Shown: one piece after another, positions 23,264 to 32,770 of the stretch
How positions within the stretch are numbered: the first letter of the stretch is position 1
How the letters are laid out: each line of letters opens with the position of its first letter
DNA from: Bradyrhizobium sp. sGM-13
GTDB lineage: Bacteria; Pseudomonadota; Alphaproteobacteria; Rhizobiales; Xanthobacteraceae
Assembly: GCF_018398875.1 (NCBI RefSeq)
Contig: NZ_JAGWDK010000003.1
Span: forward strand, 124,001 to 188,000
DNA: 64,000 nucleotides
Direction of reading: 5' to 3'
Position numbers and translations under genes: made by a program
The notes under the pieces: generated by a model
Databases searched by the model: none
Told to the model about the DNA's origin: nothing
What the model saw: the letters and a program-made list of their open reading frames with translations, nothing else

Positions 23264-25174
23264 ATGAACATCCAGGACAATAGCCGCTACCACGAGGTCC
23301 ATGCCCACTCGCTGGCCGATCCGGAAGCATTTTGGGCCGACGCCGCGCGCGAAATCGACTGGATCGAGCCGGCCAAGAAAATCTTCGACCCCTCGATGGG
23401 CGCGTATGGTAGCTGGTTCGCCGGAGGGGTGGTCAATACCTGCTACAACGCGCTCGACCGCCATGTCGCGGGCGGACGCGGCGACCAGGTCGCGCTGATC
23501 CACGATTCGCCGCTCACCAACACCATCTCGAAATTCACCTATACCGAGATGCTGAAGGAGGTGCAGACGCTCGCCGCCGTGATGGCCGATTTCGGTGTCG
23601 TCAAGGGCGACCGCGTCATCCTGTATATGCCGCTGGTGCCGGAAGCGGTGTTTGCGATGCTGGCCTGCGCGCGGATCGGCGCGGTGCACAGTGTCGTGTT
23701 CGGCGGCTTTGCCGCCAAAGAGCTCGCAACGCGAATCGATGACGCCAAGCCGAAGCTGATCTTCTCGGCGAGCTGCGGGATCGAGCCCGGCCGCATCGTG
23801 CAATACAGGCCGCTGCTCGACGAGGCGATCAAGCTCTCCAGTGTCAAACCGCAGGCCTGCGTCATCCTGCAGCGGCCGCAGCATCCTTGCGAACTCACGA
23901 CCGGCCGCGATCACGACTGGGCGGCGCTCCGTCGCGCGGCGCTCGACGCCGGCAAGGCCGCGCCGTGCACGCCGGTGCTCGCGACCGATCCGCTCTATAT
24001 TCTCTACACGTCAGGCACCACGGGAATTCCGAAGGGCGTCGTGCGCGACAATGGCGGACATCTGGTCGTGCTGAAATGGTCGATGTTCAATCTCTATGGC
24101 GTCAAGCCCGGCGAGGTCTGGTGGTGCGGCTCCGACATCGGCTGGGTCGTCGGCCACAGCTACATCGTCTACGGCCCGCTGATCCATGGCGCCACCTCGA
24201 TCATGTATGAGGGCAAACCGATCGGCACGCCCGACGCCGGCGCGTTCTGGCGCGTCATTTCCGAGCACAAGGCCGTCGCCCTATTCACCGCGCCGACCGC
24301 GTTCCGCGCCATCCGCAAGGAAGACCCGGACGGCGCCTTCATCCGCAAATACGATCTGTCGAAATTCCGCACGCTGTTCCTGGCCGGCGAGCGCGCCGAT
24401 CCGCCGACGGTAGAATGGGCAGAAGCGCAGTTGAAAGTGCCTGTCATCGATCACTGGTGGCAGACCGAAACCGGCTGGTGCATCGCCGGCAATCCGGTGG
24501 GCCTCGGCATGCTGCCGGTCAAGCACGGCTCGCCGACGGTGCCGATGCCGGGCTATCAGGTCGAGGTGGTCGACGAGGCATCCAAGCCGGTCGCTGCGGG
24601 TACCATGGGTTCGATCGTGATCAAGCTGCCGATGCCGCCCGGCTGCCTGCCGACGCTGTGGCAGCAGGATGAGCGCTTCAGGGAAGCCTACCTCACCGAA
24701 TTCCCCGGCTACTACAAGACCTCGGATGCCGGCTACAAGGACGAGGACGGCTATGTCTGGGTGATGGGCCGTACCGACGATATCATCAACGTCGCCGGCC
24801 ACCGCCTTTCCACCGGCAGTATGGAGGAAATTCTGGCCTCTCATCCTGATGTCGCCGAATGCGCCGTGCTCGGCATCAAGGACGCGATCAAGGGCGAGGT
24901 ACCTTGCGGCTTCCTGGTGCTGAAAGCCGGCGTGACGCGAGCTCCGGCCGAGATCGAAAAGGAGATCGTGGCGCTGGTGCGCGAAAAACTTGGTCCCGTC
25001 GCAGCCTTCAAGCTGGCGATCACGGTGGGGCGCCTGCCGAAGACGCGCTCGGGAAAAATCCTACGCGGCACCATCAAGAAGATCGCCGACGGCGAAAGCT
25101 GGACCATGCCGGCCACCATCGAGGACCCCAAGGTGCTCGACGAAATCGGCGAGGCCCTGAAGGGCAGGGTGTAG
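23264..25174 (+). CDS. prpE: Propionyl-CoA synthetase (PrpE/ACSS3-type)
   Basis: This 636-aa acyl-CoA synthetase has the P-loop-like AMP signature LYTSGTTGIPKGVV, the motif DHWWQTETGWCIAGNP, the hinge TSDAGYKDEDGYVWVMGRTDD and the catalytic lysine in KTRSGKILRGTIKKIA. Length and the N-terminal ACS domain (FWADAAREIDWIEPAKKIFD) match propionyl-CoA synthetases rather than acetyl-CoA synthetase proper. It activates propionate (or acetate) with ATP and CoA. GGGAG precedes the ATG. It is a single gene followed by a palindromic repeat, and no prpBCD genes adjoin it. Confidence 0.88.
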   Translation: MNIQDNSRYHEVHAHSLADPEAFWADAAREIDWIEPAKKIFDPSMGAYGSWFAGGVVNTCYNALDRHVAGGRGDQVALIHDSPLTNTISKFTYTEMLKEVQTLAAVMADFGVVKGDRVILYMPLVPEAVFAMLACARIGAVHSVVFGGFAAKELATRIDDAKPKLIFSASCGIEPGRIVQYRPLLDEAIKLSSVKPQACVILQRPQHPCELTTGRDHDWAALRRAALDAGKAAPCTPVLATDPLYILYTSGTTGIPKGVVRDNGGHLVVLKWSMFNLYGVKPGEVWWCGSDIGWVVGHSYIVYGPLIHGATSIMYEGKPIGTPDAGAFWRVISEHKAVALFTAPTAFRAIRKEDPDGAFIRKYDLSKFRTLFLAGERADPPTVEWAEAQLKVPVIDHWWQTETGWCIAGNPVGLGMLPVKHGSPTVPMPGYQVEVVDEASKPVAAGTMGSIVIKLPMPPGCLPTLWQQDERFREAYLTEFPGYYKTSDAGYKDEDGYVWVMGRTDDIINVAGHRLSTGSMEEILASHPDVAECAVLGIKDAIKGEVPCGFLVLKAGVTRAPAEIEKEIVALVREKLGPVAAFKLAITVGRLPKTRSGKILRGTIKKIADGESWTMPATIEDPKVLDEIGEALKGRV

Positions 25175-25191
25175 GTTCCAACCCACCCGCG

Positions 25192-25304
25192 CTGTCATGC
25201 ACGGGCTTGACCCGGGCATCCATCATCGTCAAAGCAGGCTGCCATTATTTCGATGGATTGCCGGCTCATCCCGATCAAGTCGGGGACGCGTGCCCGGCAA
25301 TGAT
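25192..25304. repeat. Palindromic intergenic element
   Basis: Nested inverted segments (TGACCCGGGCATCCATC with GATGGATTGCCGGCTCA; CCCGATCAAGTCGGGG) fill the gap between prpE and the lipoprotein gene. Related sequence lies at 29618-29723. Confidence 0.55.
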
Positions 25305-25325
25305 GAAACCTGGAAGGGACAGAGC

Positions 25326-25586
25326 ATGCGACGTAACCTGCCACTCGCATTCCTCCTCATCGCACCACTGCTCGCGGGTTGCCTCGAACGCGGCCAGCCG
25401 ACCATGGTCGACACCAGCGCCGATGATGACGCGTTCTGTCGCTCCAACAATGTCGCGCCGGGCTCCAACGACTACGTCATCTGCCGCAAGAACCGCGACG
25501 TCCAGCGCGGCAACGCCAACGCCCGCACCGATCGTGCCCAGCGCAATCTCGCCGAGCAGATGCTGAACAATCCGACCAGGCCGTGA
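25326..25586 (+). CDS. Small lipoprotein, 86 aa
   Basis: The N-terminus MRRNLPLAFLLIAPLLAGC is a type II signal with the lipobox LLAGC, so the mature protein begins at the lipidated Cys19. The remainder is short and polar with two further cysteines (AFCRSN, VICRKN) that could pair. GGAAGGGAC lies upstream of ATG 25326; the longer frame starts inside the intergenic repeat. The DUF6494 gene follows 13 bases later. I know of no function. Confidence 0.8.
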   Translation: MRRNLPLAFLLIAPLLAGCLERGQPTMVDTSADDDAFCRSNNVAPGSNDYVICRKNRDVQRGNANARTDRAQRNLAEQMLNNPTRP

Positions 25587-25599
25587 TCAGGAGGTCCGT

Positions 25600-25806
25600 A
25601 TGAACGAAGATGTCTTCAACGTCAGCCTGCGCAAATTTCTCAAGCAAGTCGGCGTCACCTCGCAGCGTGAGATCGAAAAGGCCGTGCGCGATGCCATCGA
25701 GTCGGGAAAGCTGAAGGGCCATGAAAAGCTGCCGGCGAAGATGGTTCTCACGATCAGCGGCATCGGCCTGTCGCATGAGATTGACGAGGAGATCGAGCTG
25801 GGCTGA
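25600..25806 (+). CDS. DUF6494 family protein
   Basis: This 68-aa soluble protein, MNEDVFNVSLRKFLKQVGVTSQ..., matches the small proteobacterial DUF6494 family in length and sequence (AVRDAIESGKLKGHEKLP, ISGIGLSHEIDEEIELG). The AGGAGG ribosome site lies 7 bases before the ATG. It is in tandem with the lipoprotein gene. No function is established for the family. Confidence 0.85.
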   Translation: MNEDVFNVSLRKFLKQVGVTSQREIEKAVRDAIESGKLKGHEKLPAKMVLTISGIGLSHEIDEEIELG

Positions 25807-25947
25807 GGGTTTCTTCGGGACCCTGCCGTTGCAGGCGCGAAGCCCCTATTGGGGCAGCGCACGGCCGTTGCGCAAAAAAGATACTTTGCAGTAACGGCTT
25901 GTCCTGCCACTGCCGCGCACGTTTCGAATCGATGCTATAAGTCGGGC

Positions 25948-26208
25948 ATGGAACAACTTGCAATCAAGCTGCTGGGGTTTGCCGCCGCGACGTGCACAAC
26001 CCTCGCTTATGCCCCGCAATTCATCAAGGTCTGGAGAACCCGCTCCACCGAGGACATTTCACTGGGCATGTTCCTCGTCATGCTGCTCGGGCTCGTGCTT
26101 TGGCTGCTGTACGGCCTGTTTTCCGGTGATGTCCCGCTCATCATCGCCAATGCCATCACGATCGTCCTGGCCGGCGGGATCCTGTTCATGAAGCTGAAAT
26201 ACGGCTGA
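25948..26208 (+). CDS. SemiSWEET-family sugar transporter
   Basis: This 86-aa protein has three membrane helices and the PQ-loop motif in LAYAPQFIKVWRTRSTEDIS, the defining sequence of SemiSWEETs, which dimerise to make a sugar facilitator. The third helix is IIANAITIVLAGGILFMKLKYG. ATG at 25948 fits the family length exactly; the longer frame from 25849 adds non-family sequence. The sugar is unknown. It faces the convergent trcR gene. Confidence 0.9.
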   Translation: MEQLAIKLLGFAAATCTTLAYAPQFIKVWRTRSTEDISLGMFLVMLLGLVLWLLYGLFSGDVPLIIANAITIVLAGGILFMKLKYG

Positions 26209-26213
26209 GCGCC

Positions 26214-26247
26214 CAAACAAAAACGCGGCAGGTTGCCCCGCCGCGTT
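26214..26247 (-). terminator. Intrinsic terminator of trcR
   Basis: On the minus strand, AACGCGGC (26240-26247) and GCCGCGTT (26222-26229) form an 8-bp stem, followed by TTTTGTTT (26214-26221), 26 bases after the trcR stop. On the plus strand it could also stop SemiSWEET transcripts, though there is no T-run on that side. Confidence 0.8.
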
Positions 26248-26272
26248 CGACATCAGCCGTAGCCGATAGCTT

Positions 26273-26968
26273 CTACTCTTCCTCGTCCTGCCTCTTGCCG
26301 CCGATATTTTTCAGCTTGGCGAACACGGCATCGACGTTGAGGTCGTCCTCCGACTTCTCGCTCGGCTCGAATTCCGGCTCCTTTTTCGTGGTCTCGGAGG
26401 CCGGCAGCAGGGTGGCGCCGCCGTAAGCTGCGGGCACCGGCTTTTCCTTCGCTGCGCGCTGCACCTCGAAGTCGAGCTCGATCTGCGAGCACAGGCCGAG
26501 CGTCACCGGGTCCATCGGGGTCAGCGTCGAGGCATTCCAGTGGGTGCGGTCGCGGACTGAGGCGATGGTGGTCTTGGTGGTGCCGACCAGGCGCATGATC
26601 TGCGCGTCCTTCAGTTCGGGATGGTTGCGGACCAGCCACAGGATCGCGCTCGGCCGCTCGTGGCGGCGCGACACCGGGGTATAGCGCGGGCCCTTCTTCT
26701 TGGCGGCCGGCGGCAGCACCACCTTGCTCTCGCCGAGCTTGAGGCGGTAATTCGGGTCCTTTTCGCCCCTTTCGATCTCGTCGCGGGTCAATTGGCCGGT
26801 CGAAATCGGGTCCATGCCCTTAATGCCCTGGGCCGCATCGCCGTCGGCGATGGCGCGGACCTCAAGGGGGTGCATTTTGGTGAAATCGGCCACCTGGTCG
26901 AAGGTCAAAGCGGTATTATCAACCAGCCACACGGCCGTCGCCTTGGGCATCAGCGGTGCATTGCTCAT
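26273..26968 (-). CDS. trcR: Cell-cycle regulator TrcR (DUF1013)
   Basis: This 231-aa protein belongs to the alphaproteobacterial DUF1013/TrcR family. It begins MSNAPLMPKATAVWLVDNTALTFDQVADF and has a DNA-binding-like central part (LWLVRNHPELKDAQIMRLVGTTKTTIASVRDRTHWNA) and an acidic C-terminal tail. Family members are described as cell-cycle transcriptional regulators; evidence on targets is limited. ATG at 26968 has AAAGGAG 8 bases upstream, while the frame beginning at 26995 lacks one. An intrinsic terminator follows. Confidence 0.88.
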   Translation of the reverse strand: MSNAPLMPKATAVWLVDNTALTFDQVADFTKMHPLEVRAIADGDAAQGIKGMDPISTGQLTRDEIERGEKDPNYRLKLGESKVVLPPAAKKKGPRYTPVSRRHERPSAILWLVRNHPELKDAQIMRLVGTTKTTIASVRDRTHWNASTLTPMDPVTLGLCSQIELDFEVQRAAKEKPVPAAYGGATLLPASETTKKEPEFEPSEKSEDDLNVDAVFAKLKNIGGKRQDEEE

Positions 26969-27187
26969 GGCAAATCTCCTTTGTGCCTCGCCCACCTCTT
27001 TCGGAGGCGAAGCCTGTGGTCATCGGTGATGACGGGAATTCAATGCCTATATAGGCCTTCCGGACCCACTGGCGCAATGGTCTGCTAAAGTGCCTTGACA
27101 CAGGCCGAAAGCAGTCCCAAGTCCTTATCCGAATTGGCCGTTCCCTGCCCGCCGGCAAGGGGTGATTCGGTCCCGAGATAGCGCCCC

Positions 27188-28156
27188 ATGCCAGCCAAAC
27201 CAGACCTCAGAATCGTGCTTTGTTCTCCCCGCGGCTTCTGCGCCGGGGTGGTGCGGGCCATCGATACCGTGGAGCGGGCGCTCGCCATTTATGGCGCCCC
27301 CGTCTATGTCCGGCACGAGATCGTGCATAACCGCTACGTGGTCGACAGCCTGAAGACCAAGGGCGCGATTTTCGTCGAGGAACTCGCCGAAATCCCCGAC
27401 AATACCAATGCGCCGGTGGTGTTTTCGGCCCACGGGGTTCCCAAATCGGTTCCGGCGGATGCCCGCGCCCGCAATTTCTTCTCGCTGGATGCGACCTGCC
27501 CGCTGGTCACCAAGGTGCATCGCGAGGCCGCGATCCACTTCAAGCGCGGCCGTGAAATCCTGCTGATCGGGCATTCGCACCACCCCGAGGTGGTCGGCAC
27601 GCTCGGCCAGTTGCCGACGGGCGCGGTGACGCTGATCGAAACCGCTGAGGATGCCAAGACGTTCGCGCCGAAGGATCCGAACAACCTCGCTTTCGTGACC
27701 CAGACGACGTTGTCGATCGACGACACCGCCGAGATCGTAGCTCTTCTCAAGGAGCGCTTCCCGAACATCAACGGCCCGCACAAGGAAGACATCTGCTACG
27801 CCACCACCAACCGCCAGCTCGCGGTGAAGAAGGTGGCGCCGGTGGTCGATGCCCTGATCGTGGTCGGCGCGCCGAACTCGTCGAACTCGCAGCGCCTGCG
27901 CGAAGTCGCCGAGCGCGAGGGCTGCCCGGTCTCGGTGCTGGCGCAGCGCGCCTCGGATCTCGACTGGTCGCGCTTCGAGGGCATCAAGAGCCTCGGCATC
28001 ACGGCGGGCGCGTCCGCGCCGGAAGTGATCGTCGAGGAAATCATGGGCGCCTTCGCCGAGCGGTTCGAATTGCATGTGGAGACGGTGTCGGCCGCGGAGG
28101 AGAACGAATTCTTCCCGCTGCCGCGTTCGCTGCGGCCTGAAGCTGCCGCCGAGTAG
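27188..28156 (+). CDS. ispH: 4-hydroxy-3-methylbut-2-enyl diphosphate reductase
   Basis: IspH (LytB) is the last enzyme of the MEP isoprenoid pathway, reducing HMBPP to IPP and DMAPP with a [4Fe-4S] cluster. All three cluster cysteines are present: C18 (RGFCAGV), C104 (DATCPLV) and C203 (DICYATT), and the substrate residues in [15 protein letters not shown] and GAPNSSNS are kept. The 322-aa length is normal. It is the first gene of the tight ispH-thrB-rnhA cluster, ending 5 bases before thrB. The ribosome site is weak. Confidence 0.97.
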   Translation: MPAKPDLRIVLCSPRGFCAGVVRAIDTVERALAIYGAPVYVRHEIVHNRYVVDSLKTKGAIFVEELAEIPDNTNAPVVFSAHGVPKSVPADARARNFFSLDATCPLVTKVHREAAIHFKRGREILLIGHSHHPEVVGTLGQLPTGAVTLIETAEDAKTFAPKDPNNLAFVTQTTLSIDDTAEIVALLKERFPNINGPHKEDICYATTNRQLAVKKVAPVVDALIVVGAPNSSNSQRLREVAEREGCPVSVLAQRASDLDWSRFEGIKSLGITAGASAPEVIVEEIMGAFAERFELHVETVSAAEENEFFPLPRSLRPEAAAE

Positions 28157-28161
28157 TCGCG

Positions 28162-29142
28162 ATGGCGGTTTATACCGACGTCGCCGCCGAAGATCTCGCG
28201 GATTTCCTCAAGGGCTACGAAATCGGCGAGTTGCTCTCCTACAAGGGCATCGCCGAAGGCGTCGAGAATTCCAATTTTCTGCTGCATACCAGCAAGGGCG
28301 CGTTCATCCTCACGCTCTATGAAAAGCGCGTGGCGGTGGACGATTTGCCGTACTTCCTGTCGCTGATGGCGCATCTGGCCGAGCGCGGTTTGCGTTGCCC
28401 GCAGCCCGCCCGCAACCGCAAGGGCGAAGTCTACAGCGAACTGGCCGGGCGTCCGGCGGCGATCATCAACTTCCTCGAAGGCATGTGGCCGCGGCGGCCC
28501 AACGCCGCCCATTGCACCGGCGTCGGCGAGGCGCTTGCAAAGATGCATCTGGCGGGCGGCGACTTCCCGATGTTCCGCAAGAACCCGCTGTCGGTCGGGG
28601 GCTGGCGGCCGCTGTTCGATCTCGCCGCATCGCGCGCCGACAGCGTCGCGCCTGGCTTGCAGGACTTCATCGCGCGCGAGCTCGATCACCTCGAGGCACG
28701 CTGGCCGAAAGATCTGCCGCTCGGCGTCATCCACGCCGACCTGTTTCCCGACAATGTCTTCTTCCTCGGCGACAAATTGTCCGGCCTGATCGACTTCCCG
28801 TTTTCCTGCAATGACGTCCTGGCCTACGACGTCGCGATCTGCCTGAATGCGTGGTGTTTTGAGCCGGATCATTCGTTCAACGTCACCAAAGCGCGCGCGC
28901 TGCTCAACGCCTATGGCCGCGAGCGGCAATTGTCTGATACCGAGCAGGAAGCGCTGCCGCTGCTGGCGCGCGGCTCGGCGCTGCGCTTCCTGCTGACGCG
29001 GCTGGTCGATTTTCTCAACGTGCCGCCGGGCGCGCTGGTGAAGCCGAAGGACCCGCTCGAATACGTCCGCAAGCTGCGCTTCCACCAGAGCGTTTCCAGC
29101 GTGCGCGATTACGGCCTGACCCAGCCCGGATTTGCCGCTTGA
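28162..29142 (+). CDS. thrB: Homoserine kinase (APH-fold ThrB)
   Basis: This 326-aa protein is the protein-kinase-like (APH-fold) homoserine kinase of alphaproteobacteria, not the GHMP type. The catalytic loop [11 protein letters not shown] and the metal-binding IDFPFSCND segment are clear, and the N-terminus [15 protein letters not shown] is typical. It phosphorylates L-homoserine on the way to threonine. Its TGA overlaps the TTG start of rnhA, which indicates translational coupling. The same ispH-thrB-rnhA order is common in Rhizobiales. Confidence 0.95.
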   Translation: MAVYTDVAAEDLADFLKGYEIGELLSYKGIAEGVENSNFLLHTSKGAFILTLYEKRVAVDDLPYFLSLMAHLAERGLRCPQPARNRKGEVYSELAGRPAAIINFLEGMWPRRPNAAHCTGVGEALAKMHLAGGDFPMFRKNPLSVGGWRPLFDLAASRADSVAPGLQDFIARELDHLEARWPKDLPLGVIHADLFPDNVFFLGDKLSGLIDFPFSCNDVLAYDVAICLNAWCFEPDHSFNVTKARALLNAYGRERQLSDTEQEALPLLARGSALRFLLTRLVDFLNVPPGALVKPKDPLEYVRKLRFHQSVSSVRDYGLTQPGFAA

Positions 29143-29603
29143 GCGAATTGCCTCACGTGACGGTTTTCACCGACGGCGCCTGCTCGGGCAATCCCGGCCC
29201 CGGCGGCTGGGGCGCGATTCTGAGGTTCGGCGACAAAGAGAAGGAACTGAAGGGCGGCGAGCCGCACACCACCAACAACCGCATGGAGCTGATGGCGGCG
29301 ATCTCCGCGCTGGAAGCGCTGAAGAAACCGTGCGTGGTCGATCTCACCACCGACAGCCAGTACGTTCGCCAGGGCATCAGCGGCTGGATCCATGGCTGGA
29401 AGCGGAACGGCTGGCGCACCGCGGACAAGAAGCCGGTCAAGAACGTCGATCTCTGGCAGCGCCTCGACGCCGCGCTGAAACCGCACCAGGTGCGTTGGCA
29501 CTGGATCAGGGGCCATGCCGGCCACGCCGAAAACGAGCGCGCCGATCAACTCGCGCGCGAGGGCGTGGCGATGGCGAGGTTGCAGGAGAGAGTGGGGAAG
29601 TAG
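29139..29603 (+). CDS. rnhA: Ribonuclease HI
   Basis: This 154-aa enzyme degrades the RNA strand of RNA-DNA hybrids. The catalytic carboxylates D12, E50, D72 and D136 and the flexible-loop H126 are all present ([37 protein letters not shown]). The start is a TTG at 29139 overlapping the thrB stop by 4 bases. A GTG at residue 7 is possible but would leave almost no lead before the first strand. Its expression probably depends on the ispH promoter. Confidence 0.96.
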   Translation: MSELPHVTVFTDGACSGNPGPGGWGAILRFGDKEKELKGGEPHTTNNRMELMAAISALEALKKPCVVDLTTDSQYVRQGISGWIHGWKRNGWRTADKKPVKNVDLWQRLDAALKPHQVRWHWIRGHAGHAENERADQLAREGVAMARLQERVGK

Positions 29604-29617
29604 GGCCGCATCCTCCC

Positions 29618-29723
29618 GCTGTCATCACCCGCGAAGGCGGGTGATCCAGTATTCCAGCGACGCTGAGAAATTCGGAGAAGCCGCGGCGTGCTGGATCGCC
29701 CGGTCGAGCCGGGCGATGACAGC
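29618..29723. repeat. Palindromic intergenic element
   Basis: The ends are inverted (GCTGTCATCACCCGC at left, GGGCGATGACAGC at right) and contain an inner CCCGCGAAGGCGGG hairpin. It lies between the convergent rnhA and peroxiredoxin genes and may serve as a transcription end. Confidence 0.6.
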
Positions 29724-29745
29724 TTAATTTGCGACGCGCTTCAGC

Positions 29746-30231
29746 TTACAACTGCCCCAGCAGCGTATCGCCGCCGGAAACTTCGACCTTGCCCGGCGCG
29801 GGCTCGAGGTTGAGCTTCTTCACCACGCCGTCTTCCACCAGCATCGAATAGCGCTTGGAGCGGATGCCAAGGCCATTGCCGGAGGCATCGAGCTCCATGC
29901 CGATCGCCTTGGTGAAATCAGCATTGCCGTCGGCGAGGAATAAGGCTTCGTCGCGCTGGTCAGTGTCGCGCTTCCACGCATTCATGACGAAGGCGTCGTT
30001 GACGGAGACGATGGCGATCGTGTTCACGCCCTTGTCCTTGATGGCATAGGCGTTGAGGAAGATGCTCGGCAGGTGCATCTTGTGGCAGGTGCCGGTATAG
30101 GCGCCGGGCACCGCAAACAGCGCCACCTTCTTGCCCTTGAAAATGTCGTCGGTGGTTTTGACCTGCGGGCCTTCCGCCGTCATCACGCGAAACTTGGCTT
30201 CCGGCAGCTTGTCGCCAACTTGGATCGTCAT
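29746..30231 (-). CDS. Peroxiredoxin, Prx5 type
   Basis: This 161-aa thiol peroxidase has the Prx5 active site with the peroxidatic cysteine C49 (VPGAYTGTC) and no second cysteine after it, so a 1-Cys mechanism using glutathione or glutaredoxin is likely. FVMNAWKRD and DGNADFTKAIGME are typical of the glutaredoxin-dependent family. It detoxifies peroxides in the cytosol. GGGAGAAT precedes the ATG. It stands alone. Confidence 0.93.
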   Translation of the reverse strand: MTIQVGDKLPEAKFRVMTAEGPQVKTTDDIFKGKKVALFAVPGAYTGTCHKMHLPSIFLNAYAIKDKGVNTIAIVSVNDAFVMNAWKRDTDQRDEALFLADGNADFTKAIGMELDASGNGLGIRSKRYSMLVEDGVVKKLNLEPAPGKVEVSGGDTLLGQL

Positions 30232-30337
30232 CGTCTATTCTCCCTCAATGAGCGGGTTTCTTAGACCGGGCAGGTAGCCGGCACAATATTCGTCAGGCTC
30301 GAAACGGCAACGGTCGAGACCGTTCACGCTTGCGTCA

Positions 30338-30889
30338 TCACGGCGAAAAGCCGCCTTCATCGAGGAATGCCTGCTCCTCCGGCGTGGTAGCGCGGCCCAG
30401 AAGGTGGTTGCGGTGGGGAAAGCGGCCGAAGCGCCGGATGATATCGGCGTGGTGCTCGGCCCATTTCAGGCTTTCGGTATGGCCGGCCGCACGTGACAGT
30501 TCGATGCAGCGCAACTGGTCGCCCAGGTGCTCCGAATGCATGAAAGGCAGATAGAGGAATTCGCGCAAAGCGGGATCGATCCGCGCGTCCACGCCGCGAT
30601 CGACGGCGCGGTGCGCCACCTCGCGCGCGAGGCGGTCGCTGGCGTAGGTTCTCGCGTCGCCGCGGAACATGTTGCGGGGAAACTGGTCGAGCACGATGAC
30701 GAGCGCCAGCGCGCCGTCATCGCTCTTTTCCCATGACGATAGCTCGCCGGCCGCCGCTCTCTGCCAAAGGCTGAGAAAGCGCCGGCACACCTCCGCATCG
30801 AAAGCGTCGTCGCGTGTGTACCAGCGATCAGGGCCGGCGTCGCGCCAGAAGGCCAGAATGTCGGCTGGCGCGACGTTAGTCTCGGTCAT
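30338..30889 (-). CDS. DUF924 family protein
   Basis: This 183-aa helical protein has the DUF924 landmarks ILAFWRDAGPDRWYTRDDAFD, LVIVLDQFPRNMFRG, FLYLPFMHSEHLGDQ and the C-terminal RFGRFPHRNHLLGR. Family structures are TPR-like helical and no activity is established. It lies 21 bases after the FadD gene on the same strand and so is probably co-transcribed with it. Confidence 0.9.
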   Translation of the reverse strand: MTETNVAPADILAFWRDAGPDRWYTRDDAFDAEVCRRFLSLWQRAAAGELSSWEKSDDGALALVIVLDQFPRNMFRGDARTYASDRLAREVAHRAVDRGVDARIDPALREFLYLPFMHSEHLGDQLRCIELSRAAGHTESLKWAEHHADIIRRFGRFPHRNHLLGRATTPEEQAFLDEGGFSP

Positions 30890-30910
30890 GTCGAGAGGTC
30901 CGCGTGCGCC

Positions 30911-32593
30911 TTACGCCGCGGCCTTCTTCTCGTCGCGCAGTTCGCGGCGCAGGATCTTGCCGACATTGGTCTTTGGCAAATCGGTCCTGAACTCGATCTG
31001 CTTGGGGACCTTGTAGGCGGTGAGCTGCGTGGTGCAGTACTTGATGACGTCATCGGCCGAAAGGTTTGGGTCCTTCTTGACGATGAAGGCCTTCACCGCC
31101 TCGCCCGACTTCGAATCCGCCACACCGATCACGGCGCATTCGAGCACGCCTGGATGCCCCGCGATCACCTCCTCGATCTCGTTCGGATAGACATTGAAGC
31201 CCGAGACCAGGATCATGTCCTTCTTGCGGTCGACGATCTTCGTGTAGCCCCGTTCGTCCATCACGCCGATGTCGCCGGTACGGAAGAAACCGTCCGCGGT
31301 CATCACGTTCGCGGTCTCTTCCGGCCGGTTCCAGTAGCCGGCCATCACCTGCGGTCCCTTGGCGCAGATCTCGCCGGGCTGGCCAAGCGGCACTTCCTTG
31401 CCTTCGTCGTCGCGGATCGAGATGTAGGTTGACGGCACGGGAATGCCGATCGAGCCGGAGAACTGGTCGGTGTCGGCAGGGTTGCAGGTCAGCACCGGCG
31501 AGGTCTCGGACAGGCCATAGCCTTCCGACAGCGCGCAGCCGGTGACCTTCAGCCATTTCTCGGCGACCGGCTTTTGCGTCGCCATGCCGCCGCCGAACGA
31601 GGTCTTCAGCTTGGAGAAGTCGACCTTGTCGAAGCCGGGTGCGTTGAGCAGGGCGTTGTAGAGCGTGTTAACCGCTGGGAAGCTGTTGACCTGATACTTC
31701 TGCAGCTCCTTGATAAAGCCCGGTATGTCACGCGGATTCGGGATCAGAAGGTTGACGCCGCCGGCCCGCACCGCCATCAGGAAGCACGCCGTCAGTGCGA
31801 AGATGTGATAGAGCGGCAGCGCGCAGACGATGAAGAGCTGGTCGACATGGGGCGGCTTCTTCAGCGCCGGCTGCAACCAGGCGTCGTTCTGCAGCACGTT
31901 GGCGAGGATGTTCTTGTGCTGCAGCGTCGCGCCCTTAGAGACGCCGGTGGTGCCGCCGGTATATTGCAGGAAAGCGACGTCATCACGCGTGAGCTGCGGC
32001 TTGTTGAGCTTCATGCTGCGGCCGGCTGAGAGCGCATCGTTGAACGAGACGGAGCCTGGAAGCGACCACGCCGGCACCATCTTCTTCACCTTGCGCACGA
32101 CGAGATTGACGATCACGCCCTTGAAGCCGAGCAGGTCGCCCATGCTGCCGACGATCACGTGTTTGACCGAGGTTCTCGCGATTACCTGCTGCACCGTGGT
32201 GGCGAAATTCTCCAGCACGATGATCGCTTCGGCGCCGGAATCCTTGAGCTGATGCTCGAGCTCGCGCGGGGTGTAGAGCGGATTGACATTCACCACGGCA
32301 TATCCCGCGCGCAGCACGGCGGCGGTCGAGACCGGGTATTGCAGCACGTTCGGCATCATCAGCGCGACGCGGGCGCCCTTTTGCAGGCCCTTGCTCTGCA
32401 GATAGGCAGCGAGTGCGGCCGACATCTCGTCCATATCGCGGTAGCTGATCGACTTGTCCATGCAGATGAACGCCTTGCGATCGGCGAACTTCTTGAAGCT
32501 TTCTTCCAACAGCTCGACCAGCGACGAGTATTGGGTGACGTCGATATCGGCTGGCACGCCGGCCGGATATTGCTTGAGCCAGATCCGCTCCAT
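30911..32593 (-). CDS. Long-chain fatty-acid-CoA ligase
   Basis: This 560-aa adenylate-forming enzyme has the AMP motif LQYTGGTTGVSKGATLQHKN, the second motif EGYGLSETSPVLTCNP, the hinge GDIGVMDERGYTKIVDRKKDMI and the catalytic lysine in PKTNVGKILRRELRDE. It matches FadD proteins throughout, including the N-terminus WLKQYPAGVPADIDV. It activates long-chain fatty acids for beta-oxidation or lipid synthesis. GGGGAG precedes the ATG. A second, more divergent ligase lies at 48126-49688. Confidence 0.94.
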   Translation of the reverse strand: MERIWLKQYPAGVPADIDVTQYSSLVELLEESFKKFADRKAFICMDKSISYRDMDEMSAALAAYLQSKGLQKGARVALMMPNVLQYPVSTAAVLRAGYAVVNVNPLYTPRELEHQLKDSGAEAIIVLENFATTVQQVIARTSVKHVIVGSMGDLLGFKGVIVNLVVRKVKKMVPAWSLPGSVSFNDALSAGRSMKLNKPQLTRDDVAFLQYTGGTTGVSKGATLQHKNILANVLQNDAWLQPALKKPPHVDQLFIVCALPLYHIFALTACFLMAVRAGGVNLLIPNPRDIPGFIKELQKYQVNSFPAVNTLYNALLNAPGFDKVDFSKLKTSFGGGMATQKPVAEKWLKVTGCALSEGYGLSETSPVLTCNPADTDQFSGSIGIPVPSTYISIRDDEGKEVPLGQPGEICAKGPQVMAGYWNRPEETANVMTADGFFRTGDIGVMDERGYTKIVDRKKDMILVSGFNVYPNEIEEVIAGHPGVLECAVIGVADSKSGEAVKAFIVKKDPNLSADDVIKYCTTQLTAYKVPKQIEFRTDLPKTNVGKILRRELRDEKKAAA

Positions 32594-32770
32594 GGTATCT
32601 CCCCTCTGCTTGTTTCCCTGTTTCTCGGCCGGGCATGCCTTGTTTTGGGCAGTATTGTGAATGCCGCCGCCGATGGCAAGCGGCTGCGCGCTCTCGACGC
32701 ATTCCGGCTATCTGGAATCGTTCAGCCGAACGGCAGGAAAGCTGCCTAATTACGTGGCTCCGCGGCCCCG